Assembly (NCBI GenBank): GCA_033439795.1
Contig: JAUTDP010000002.1
Coordinates: 4,960,001 to 5,024,000, forward strand
From: Sordaria brevicollis
Lineage: Eukaryota > Ascomycota > Sordariomycetes > Sordariales > Sordariaceae
Reading direction: 5' to 3'
DNA length: 64,000 bases
Below the pieces are notes generated by a model that saw only the letters and a program-made list of their open reading frames with translations, ran no database searches and was not told the DNA's origin. Below are positions 34,171 to 43,285 of this stretch, in pieces (position 1 is the stretch's first letter; every line of letters starts with the position of its first letter). Both the position numbers and the translations under genes were made by a program.

Positions 34171-35360
34171 AACCAACCAAAGGCCCCAGTCCTTCCACCA
34201 GGCGTACCTGATGGGTAGGGGCTGGCATTTTATAACGGCCTTTGACCGGCATGGTAGTATGCTTCAAATTCGTTCCACAAGCACGGAGCCACTAGCTCTG
34301 GTGACCATCCCACCGTCCTTGTTCAGCACTGTCGCTTTCAGCATTGCTACCACACAAACCAAGGGCCCCAGTCCTTCCACCAGGCTTACCTGATGGGTAG
34401 GAGTTGGCATTTTATAACGGCCGTTCATCGGTGTGGTCACAAGCTAAGCTCAATGCCAGCAAGAACAGGTGTTCGTGTATCCCGCTACACAATCAACCAG
34501 GCCTAGCCGGGTGATGATTTCGCAGGTCCCCCGCGCGCGACGACGTGACTATCAGCAAAAGCGTTGCCCATACAAACCAAGGACCCCAGTCCTTCCATCA
34601 GGTGTGCTTGCTGGGTAGGAGTTGGCATTTTAGGACGACGCTTGACCGGTATGAACGATGCTTACTTTTGGTTTGTCGAAACTACCGGGCACCGAGCTTA
34701 GCTCAATGTTTTTCCACGGTACTGGACTAAACTGGAGTGTGGTTCATTGACCGGTCAAGAGAGTCCCAGTCCTTCCATCAAGCGTACCTACTGGGTAGGA
34801 GTTGGCATTTTGTAACGGCCCTTGACCGGTATGGACGACGCCTGTACTTCAAGGCTACGCAACGATATGACCTCTCGAACAACTTCCACACAAACCGAGG
34901 GTCCCAGTCCTTCTATCAGATGAGCCTAGTGGGTAGGAGTTGGCACTTTATGACGACCCCCATTCGGTGTGGAATATGCGTACTTTAAAGTCAACGCTAG
35001 TGGGCACCGAGCAGAGCTCAGTGAATGTCCCGCGCAACCATAGTAGCATTCCAACAAACCAAGGATCCCAGTCCTTCCACTAGACGCACGTGATAGGTAG
35101 GAGTTGGCATTTTATAACGACCCCCGACCGGTACGAAAGGTGTTCTTTGAGTAGAGTACATCACACCGCCCGAGGGGAGACAGGAAGATGCCCACTGGGC
35201 CGTGGTAGAGGGAAGGGTAGGTGGTAGGTGACAGGGAAGAGCACAGCGATAGATCTCTCAGCACAGATCCCATAACAACCAAGAGTCCCAGTCCTTCCAA
35301 CGGGCGTACCCGTTGGGTAGGAGTTGGCATTTTATAACGGCTCTTGACTGGCGTGAGTAG
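34171..35360. repeat. array of seven dispersed-tandem hairpin repeats
   Basis: A 70-80 base unit occurs seven times in one orientation, with CCAGTCCTTCC starting at about 34186, 34368, 34586, 34766, 34904, 35068 and 35288 (spacing 138-220). Plus-strand core: CCAGTCCTTCCA, a variable loop, then TGGGTAGGAGTTGGCATTTT, then ATAACGGC..TTGACCGGT. On the minus strand each begins GTTATAAAATGCC and folds as CCAACTCCTACC / GGAAGGACTGG with an inner stem and, in copies 1, 4 and 7, a TACG tetraloop. Copies 1 and 7 have different inner stems that both pair well. The unit also reads as a peptide (R-Y-K-M-P-T-P-T...V-E-G-L-G) on the minus strand, but copies 4 and 5 have stops. A second motif, GAGC.TAGCTCA.TG, recurs in some spacers. 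Confidence 0.8.
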
Positions 35361-35719
35361 CGCACTTTGAGTACATCGCATTGCTAGGGGTGAATGGGGC
35401 GGTTGCTCACTGAGCGGTGTTGCGGAGGAGGAAGGGGCGTATGGAAGGGGAAGGGGGGATGGAGAGGCAGGGAACGGGAGGGAAGGGTAAGGATGAAGAG
35501 GCAGTGTTTGAGTCATTGTGTATAAAAGGATAGTATAGGTATGTTGGCTGTGACCGTCCCGCAAACTATCACGGGTGGGATCGATGATCAGGGAGGATTG
35601 GAGGTACTGCAAACAGAACGCGATGGTTAGCTTCACTGCGCGGCGCAAGAAGGGAGACGGGAGACGGTGCAGGTGGGAAGTCAAATGAATCGGTGGACTA
35701 ACTGACTACTAGTACTCAC

Positions 35720-36021
35720 AATAAGGACGAAGGCACTTGTGTCGCTGCTTCATGGTCGCCGTCGCGGTGGCTGTCGACGCCAGAGTACTCGGGCAGTTGA
35801 TCGAGTGGTGGTGGTGGGACCCCGGTCCACGCTGGAGGAGAGCACGTCGCTTCTCTCTTCAGGGCTCCATCGTCGTCGCTGATGTCGTCGCAGAAGTCGA
35901 AAAGTTGTGTCGGCGAAAAATGAGCATGCGGCCCGGAGTTTGCCATCGTCAAAGAGCGATTGATGGCATCGATGGCGGTGATGCGACGGGCCTGATGGGC
36001 GTTGGATTGATTGACGGACAA
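35720..36021 (-). CDS. candidate first exon of the upstream-extended coiled-coil gene
   Basis: The frame starts M-S-V-N-Q-S-N-A-H-Q (or at M-A-N-S-G-P-H, 35946) and runs to a good donor, GTGAGT, just after codons P-S-S-L, leaving phase 2. The acceptor at 34144 needs exactly phase 2, so a 1576-nt intron holding the hairpin array would join it to the gene at 32304-34143 (694 aa in total). Alternatively, the nearby acceptor TTTGCAG at about 35610 (branch GCTAAC) gives only nine further residues and a stop, making a 103-110 aa orphan. An intron that long would be unusual here. The peptide is acidic and Pro-rich, unrecognised and probably disordered. Confidence 0.45.
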
Positions 36022-37134
36022 GGGAAACAGCGAACAATGAACGGACGAGAGGTGCAGAGTGGAACGAAAAGGTCACGTGGACTCGCGTTTGGCAGCCTGG
36101 GGTGTCTGTGCGCTTGGCGTTGGCGGCTCGTGCACTATTCCATCAGCGCCTTTGATTGGCTGGAAATGTGCATCGATGAGCCCACCACCCGGCCCAGAGA
36201 CACGATGTTCATGCCCATCAACGACGACATCGTGTTCGAGCTTGATAATGGACATTGGAATCTGTAATACAAACCTCTTCTCTCCCCCTTTTAATTTTGG
36301 CTGTGTAATGCATTGGGTAGCCAATTATTAGTATGAGCATCTGTCATCAGTTGCGTGTGTTGGGGCGTTAGCCGTTCCCCCTCTCCTTCCCTCCCCTTTC
36401 ACCCTCCCGCTTCTTTCCCGCCTCCTGACCATCAAAAACAAACCAAACAAGAAGAGGAAAAAGCCTCAAAAAGACCAAAAAAGAAGAGGAAAAAAACCGC
36501 AAAAAGCTAAGCTCGCCCAGCGAGACTTGGTGAAACGAATCACCATCGCTCACAGCTGCGAAAACTTTGCGAAAACTGTACCTCGAACGCCAACGCTGTC
36601 CGGCAATGTTTTCATCAACGGGAATGCTTTAACCAACTACGCCATTTAGACCCAGCCAGCCCGATGTACTAGTGGGACTGGAAAAGGTTCCTTATATGCC
36701 CAGGTGGAAGGTAGGTAGGTAGGTAGGTAGGTAGGTAGGTAGGTACCTGGTGCCTGGGTCCGTGCCTGGGTGCCTGGGCGGGAGGGCCGGGTGGTTGGGT
36801 CGTCGTCTGATGTTTAGGAGGCTAGGTGGGCGGAGGTTGGAAGGAAGGAAGGCACAGGGCGAGTTGGCTTTCAGGTGGTGTTACGGTCTTGGGGACCCAA
36901 GGGCCGAGATGTGATCTTGACGAAACGGAATCCGACATATGGGATTTAAGGCAAGCTTGTGATTTGGAGAGAGCCCAATACCTCTACTGGCTTTGACCCT
37001 GAATAACCAGTGCGGCCCAGGTCAACACTTTAGTCTGCCTCCTGCTTCTTTTCCCGCTCCCGCTTCCTCCATCCTCACGATAGCTTGGACCACTGTATTC
37101 TGGTTTTCTCTCTAGGCTTGCTATTGGCCTTGAT
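36022..37134. other. intergenic with (GGTA)n microsatellite
   Basis: No gene supported. A (GTAG)n tract of about nine units lies at 36711-36745. An imperfect direct repeat of AAGAAGAGGAAAAA...CAAAAAG lies at about 36448-36508. The rest is ordinary non-coding sequence. Confidence 0.5.
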
Positions 37135-38541
37135 TTACTCCCGGATATCGTTAGGGGTAATATCCCCTTCGAACCCAGCTAAGCCCTCTGGATGTTTGGC
37201 GATGAGTCTTCTCATCTCTTCTTTGGCCCTAATGAAAGTATGTGTGAGCTTTACATCTCAAAGTCAAGAAGAACGGGGTTTGCTGACTGGTCAAGTAGTG
37301 ATGCCCATTGAGGCCACATGCCGGCTGTCATGATATCGTTTCGACTATGTCAGGGGCACTCATAGTAAGCGAAGAACACGATCACCCAGGTCATGATTTA
37401 GGGCACTGACATTGCATAGAGAGCGTTACGGTCATTAAAGTCTTCGTGTGGCTGTGATGCTCCCACCTTGGCATACTCCTTGACGAAGTTGTATCCAATG
37501 TTATACCTGGGGCTTCGCATACACTGCAAATCCATCTCATGATGTCCGTAGAACGGACACGGATCAAACACCATAGGCTTCTCAGTATCAACGTCCATCT
37601 GGATATTGCCGTCCCAGAGATCGCCATGGCAGAGACTTGGTTTGATGGTCCTACCTCCCGTTTGCAGAGGCCTCAGCAACCTAGGGACGACTTTCTCGAT
37701 GAACTCTTCAGCAACTTCCATGAGTTCGGGGTTCTCACCGCGCATCTTCTGGGCATACTGCAGGCCTGAACGGAACTCGCGCGTCCAGAAGAACTCCCAA
37801 TCATCTGTCCAGTCGACGATCATGGGCGGCGGACCATAGAACGGCGTTACATGGAACCCGAACTTGCCAGTGGGCGACACGGACTTTTCGTGAAGTTGGC
37901 GGACGATCGGGAGGAACTCGGAAATCTTGGGGGCGTTTGCAAGCAGGTTGCGGAAATGCGTCAGGAACCAAGCTTTCGTCTTGTCGTCTTGGAAGTAACC
38001 CCATGCTATGGGCATGACGGCGTTTTCTGGGATCACTTTGGCCATGGCCTTCTGACCCTCGTATTCTGCCTCGGCCATTCCGACAAACTCTTCCCTTTCA
38101 ATGATCTGTCGCATCAAAGCGATATTAGAGATGGGCACACGTGAAGCTGAGTATGGAGAGATTACGACTGACCTTGACAAAGTAGCTCTTCTTTCCCCCA
38201 TCTTCAAGTTCAATATTGAGCCTGAAGCCGGTCGACCACTGCTCCGATAATCAGAATCTGCCATTTTGGCACGTCATTTATCACAGAAGCTGTCACCCAC
38301 ATTGGTTTTGCCGTGTTTGACAATGGACAAGATTTGGCTTCCAGATGGGAGGGCTACAAGCGGTTGGAGCGGGGTAAGCAACACCCCGTCAAATTAGCAC
38401 TCATTCATCAGCTATCAGGGAATGAACACAAGGTACGGAAGTCTCGACCATGAAGAAGAGAAGGACGGTGATTCCAAAAGAGGTAGTCGCGAGGCGATGC
38501 TTACCCGCAACGATCGCTGGATCCAACTGATCAGGATCCAT
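37135..38541 (-). CDS. fructosamine/ketosamine-3-kinase family protein
   Basis: Predicted to phosphorylate ketoamine adducts on glycated proteins or amino acids (protein deglycation). Six exons: 38541-38505, 38353-38301, 38238-38173, 38105-37411, 37344-37288 and 37228-37135 (333 aa). Every junction is phase-consistent; donors are GTAAGC, GTGGGT, GTCAGT, GTCAGT and GTCAGC. The N-terminus reads M-D-P-D-Q-L-D-P-A-I-V-A-A-L-P. The nucleotide-binding Lys region is G-G-K-K-S-Y-F-V-K. The catalytic loop H-G-D-L-W-D-G-N-I and the metal-binding F-D-P-C-P-F-Y-G-H-H-E-M-D-L are intact. Y-N...N-D-R-N follows as in the family. The last two short exons supply the usual C-terminal helix. A simple single-exon reading of the locus would mis-translate the first intron and lose the true N-terminus. 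Confidence 0.86.
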
Positions 38542-39319
38542 CTTCCAAATTTTCACTTTGTTCAATTTTTTTCCACTTTTTGGGGTTGCAAAGAATTCAT
38601 CCAGGACAGAGATCAACGGGTTCACTCGACAACATTTCGGGCGGTTGGTTGTTCAGTTCATAAATCGACAAACAAAACGCCACTCGGCCCCCAAATGCGG
38701 CCACAGCGGTTCATCCACCCGGCCAACACGCGGTATTCAAGATGGACTACGATCTAAATGACGGCAAAATGGCCGGAGAGATTGACGACATCGTCGTTAA
38801 AGCATCAACCTAGACACTCGCCCTACGGGTGAGACACGTTCAAAAGTTGGTCGAATTGGGTTTGTGGTACGCGGTAAGTCATTTCCTTGAGCAGAACTTT
38901 TCCTTGGCATGCTTTGCACGAGATGGTCCAGTCATACGAATGGTGAAGAAAGAATCCGGTCACACTTGCACCAAAACACTCAGAATGTATGAATCCTCTC
39001 CCTTTTTGACATACCTCTGCGCCGTGTTATGAATGCAGATGCTTTTTGTTCTTTTCCTCTACTAACTGTTAATGTATAGGAGCCATGTCTGGCCAATGCG
39101 AATAGCCATGTCGGAATTGAGGCCTGATCGACTAGGCCATCAAAGGTTGCTACCCAACGAAAACGACCCTACTGCTCAATTCTGTCAGCCCACTTCACCC
39201 TCTCAGATCACTTCATTCATCGAGCCAGAGTATCTTTTCTGTTCATCATCTTCGACATACCACGACAACGATTTCCAGACACCGATTTTTGCGCTTCTCT
39301 TCTGGTACGATCCACGAGA
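38542..39319. other. intergenic between FN3K and HET-domain genes
   Basis: Divergent upstream region for the minus-strand kinase-like gene and the plus-strand HET pseudogene. Short frames only; nothing recognised. Confidence 0.35.
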
Positions 39320-42286
39320 ATGTTCAGCTACAGCCCTCTGAGCCGCGAAAAGCGCGAGACTCGTTTCTTCCGATTCAGCTCTACTTGCCAACCACGTCCC
39401 GGCGGTCTTAGCCTTGAACTTCAACATGGCTCCCTTGACGATGAGGCCCTCCAATACCGTGCGCTGTCATATGTTTGGGGTGATGCCATGAACAAGAGAA
39501 AAACTACGCCCACACACATCGATTCCTACACGCACACGTACTCTTCAGATAAGAAACGTAATAATTCGTTCAAAATACCTTCGATTGATTTCTTTTTTGA
39601 ATATTAAGAATAGAATCCCTCAAATAATCTACCTAGGGCGTTAAATATCTTTAAAAGGCTTTCTTTAATATATTTTTAAAGTTAGTTGCATTTGTACCAC
39701 CGAGATTTGTAACGTGGTTCAAGTTTTTTTCTACTCTATTCTTAATAAAGAACGCCGGCTTTTTTTTTAAAAAAAAAACTTATTCGGGTGGAAGATAAGT
39801 TAATTTGCGAAGTTTAAAAACCTTTTCAACTTTAGAAATCGCTTTTTGAGGTAGAATCTTATAGAAGTCTGTGCAAGTGTGTGTGCGTGTAGGGATCGAT
39901 GTGTGTGGGCGTAGTTTTTCTCATGAACAAAGTTGAGATTGAAGTGAACGGCGAGCAGTTCTTGGTTGGCGAGAACCTGCATGCGCTTTTGCGAAGGCTT
40001 CACGACGATCAGGAGGAATGCTGGCTTTGGGCCGACGCCATATGCATTCAGCAGTCCGATGACGAGGAGAAGAGCTGGCATGTTCAGAGGATGGGCGATA
40101 TCTTCAAGAACGCCGAGATGGTCTACTCATGGCTGGGCCATGGATCTGAGGCGACCGATGTGGCCATGGACTTCTTTGAACATTGGGGACCTCGCGCCAT
40201 AAAGGCTGGAGTAATGGAGAGCCGTTGGCGTCAACAGATTGACAATTTGGAGTTCTGGTACAGCATCTGGAAAGGCCAGACAACAGGTCACATGGACGCG
40301 TATGGGCACTTTGACGAGTTTGTCTCCACACTGGAGGATCAAAGGACCGACGAAGAGTCCCAAGAAACCAATTTGGAAACAATCCCTTACTTCGACCCGG
40401 CCCATATTAAAGGAATACGCGAAACCGATATGGGAGCCTTGTGCTACGACCTAGTCCATGCCGAAGGGATACACGGAGCCGATGATAAGTCTACCTTGAC
40501 TGATCTGGAGAATGGCATCACTCTCTTATTGACACATGACCATTGGCACCGCATCTAGATATTTCAAGAAACGGCCCTAGCTCGGCAAGCAGCCATTCTC
40601 TGCGGAACAAGGACCATTATGATTGAACACTTCGAGGCTGTTCTAGGACTCCTCTGGATGTTTCGCGATCAACCTCACCTTGGTGCGTTCTTTGGCCGAT
40701 GCCCAGTACAACGTGGGTTTTATGAGCGACTTCCTTCCGGACTTTATCCCAACAAAGCTATCAGGATTCGTCAGTCCATCTGCCGTCAGGAATTCATGAC
40801 GTTGAGCAGCATTCTTCTGGCTTTTTCCAGCCCCTCCGGGAGACCATGGTACCGCGCGACTGACCCGCGCGATATCGTTTATGGTGTATTCGGCCTTCTT
40901 ACCAACGACGACCGTTGTTCGCTGGGCAGTGTGGACTACCAAAACAGGACATGGGTCGATTTATTTGCACAGGCCACACGCCGTTTGATAGTGGAATCGC
41001 TCACACGAACCGATGAACCGGAAGAGTTCACGTACCATATTGGGTTCTGTCTGCCTCGTCCGAGAGACCAACCAAACGAGTTACCAAGCTGGGTACCCGA
41101 CTGGCGGGATGTAGGTGTAAATGGGCTGCCTGCGAGTCTACGTTGGCGGCGCGCATACTCGCACGGAGGAAGGGGGAGGGCCAGTTGGAGTCCCGACGAG
41201 TACCCCGATGCCAGCAAGACCAAGAGAAACCGGAAAGAATTAACGTTCGGGTTTGTGAGTCCACTGGTCCTACAGCTGCCCGGCTATCGCGTGGATATGG
41301 TCTCCCATGTGATGGCGTATGACTACGCGGCGGGGGATGTCCTCGATCAAGATCGACCCGGCGACTGGCTTGCCTGCATTCGTCAGTATACGGGGTTGAG
41401 CGGTAATGGCTGTCACATGTGCCCCTTGAGCTCGGACGTAGAGGATCATGTCTGGCTGTTAGCTTTGGGATGTAATAGCACAGGTGTCCTCTTAGACTGG
41501 TTGGATCTGGAACAGGACAACACGAAAGACCCGTCTTTCCTCCACATGTTCTTGCACCACTCCCAGGACTATTACGACCACGACACACTTCCCGACACTG
41601 TGGTCAAGATCATAACTGAACTCCTGGCCACGCCTTGGAGACTAGAGCGGTTCTTACCAAAGGCTAGAAGCATGATGGACTGCACGAACAATACCCTGGA
41701 ACCACATCATCCAACCCCGACTGATAGTTCTGATGATGCGACCGCGACTGTTGACGAGATGGCGCAGGTGGAACCCGAACCACTCGATCTTAAGAGCGCA
41801 CTGAAACAACTCACCATAACCGACGCAAGATTGCTCGTCGCCGCAATGATCGCGGAATCGCAACTGTCCGATGATGAGAAGGTAACTGTTGACGAGACGA
41901 CGACGCAGGTGGAAACAGGACGAATAGGTGAATACAAGGGTGCACTGGAAATCATCTCCATAAGCGACGAAAAATTGCTCATCGCCGCATTGATATGCGC
42001 ACTGTTTTGTCACGCAAAGTTGAAACAAACCACATTCTTCAAGACTGAGAAAGGGATGGTGGGCAACGGGATCGGAGACGTTAGACCTGGCGACATGCTG
42101 GTGATATCTCAGAACGTCGATACTCCTTTCATTCTGCATCCACGCCAGGAGGGCGGAGTCAAAAATAGCGCCAACAGCGAAGCCAGTGAGGGTTATACTT
42201 TGGGTGGAGAGGCATGGGTGGACGGCATCATGGAGGGGGAGTTCATGGAGACGAATCCGAGCGAGGAGGTTTTTGACATCTACTGA
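39320..42286 (+). pseudogene. HET-domain (heterokaryon incompatibility) gene, disrupted
   Basis: HET-domain proteins trigger allorecognition cell death in filamentous fungi. The domain is recognisable in order: Y-S-P-L-S-R-E-K-R-E-T-R, Y-R-A-L-S-Y-V-W-G-D, then L-W-A-D-A-I-C-I-Q-Q and V-Y-S-W-L-G, R-D-I-V-Y-G-V-F-G-L-L, and P-S-W-V-P-D-W. It is broken twice. A 427-bp MITE (39496-39922) sits inside the domain after codons for A-M-N-K, with an 8-bp target duplication. A TAG at 40556-40558 replaces the Trp expected in the conserved R-x-W-x-x-Q-E block; frame and similarity resume directly after it. Three segments (39320-39495, 39931-40555, 40559-42286) share one frame. The C-terminal half contains a roughly 50-residue tandem duplication (V-D-E...L-L-[VI]-A-A). 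No other stop was seen, so the decay is recent. Confidence 0.82.
39496..39922. mobile_element. 427-bp MITE inside the HET gene, 8-bp target duplication ATGAACAA
   Basis: The left end begins GAGAAAAACTACGCCCACAC. The right end, reverse-complemented, begins identically and stays identical for about 39 bases with one mismatch (ATCGATT/CCCTACACGCACAC). Exact 8-bp direct repeats ATGAACAA flank it (39488-39495, 39923-39930). The interior is AT-rich and non-coding with long T and A runs. Length, terminal GAGAAAA, the TACACGCACAC end block and an internal TTAGTTGCATTTG motif tie it to the element at 21639-22064. Its arms are far better matched, so this copy is younger. Insert plus duplication totals 435 bp, a multiple of three, but the insert contains stops. 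Confidence 0.9.
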
Positions 42287-43285
42287 GTCAACAATCCATG
42301 CTCCATTCTTGCTCGTCCTTTGCCTGCTTCCAAAACCGACCGAATACCAAGGTTCCTGATGTTGGTAGTTCACGATTTCGTCGAACATGACAGATGATGT
42401 CCGAATCACTTCACCCCAGACCCAGCCAAAGCTAGAGGAGTCTCCGGGGAGTCAGCGACGACGAGTATCACGTGCCTGTCACATTTACCTACTTCTACAC
42501 GACACGGTCGAGGAAGGTACATGTCTAGGACTACGATCGACAAGACCTGACAACATTCACATGACATTCACTTGAATCCATCACACCTCTGTGCCGCTGC
42601 TCGTCCGACGTCGATTGTACTCTGTATTTCGTACATCTACCTAGACAAGATCCTCTTTCCACTTGACTCTGCCTTTCTCCCCATCCCGTTGTCTCTGTTG
42701 CAATCATCTCTTCTCTCATAAGAGAGACAGACTTGAAGGGGATCAGGACAGTAGGACCCCATCAAACCAAAATGTATCTAGCTAGAGCGGATTGAATGGC
42801 ATTGGAGTCGGGTATCTCAGCTTTCCAGGTAATACCGTCTGACTTATGGAAACATGCAATCAGAGACACTCCAAGGATGCATGTAAAAGTAATTACTATT
42901 CTAATACGATACCGCCAAGCTCCACCTGACGTTGGTATCAATAACCTCTTAACTCTAATATCTAGTACTAGTCATCGTTCTGTTCCGTTCTGTTCTGTTC
43001 TGTCCCGTTGTTTTCCAGAAATAGTCCTCCCACCAAGCCATCTCATGTCAGGTTCCATCTCTCTGCATCTGTGTGTTTGCGGTATCGTATCTCATCCCAT
43101 CATCTACCCATAACTCATAACGCCATATCCATATCCATAATCCCTAGTCAAAAATAAAACTCCGATCTAATGCTTATTCCAAAAAGGGGTTGTTAAAAGA
43201 GTGTAAGAAGTGAAAACAAGCCAAAGTCCTGACCAAATAGTCAAGCACCCTCAACTGGGCGTGCCTGTGCGGCTGGTCAAAAGGC
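42287..43285. other. intergenic with short GTTCT-type repeat
   Basis: No gene seen. A run of TTCTGTTC/TTCCGTTC units lies at about 42979-43005. The region probably holds the 3' ends of the convergent HET pseudogene and GH81 gene. Confidence 0.4.

Noticed and set aside
34171..35360. CRISPR-like array
   Set aside because: Eukaryotic context, units of 70-80 bases with irregular 60-145 base spacers, no cas genes; imperfect hairpins instead.
37398..38264. Single-exon reading of the fructosamine kinase
   Set aside because: Its first 50 residues translate an intron and a wrong frame; the six-exon model restores the family N- and C-termini.
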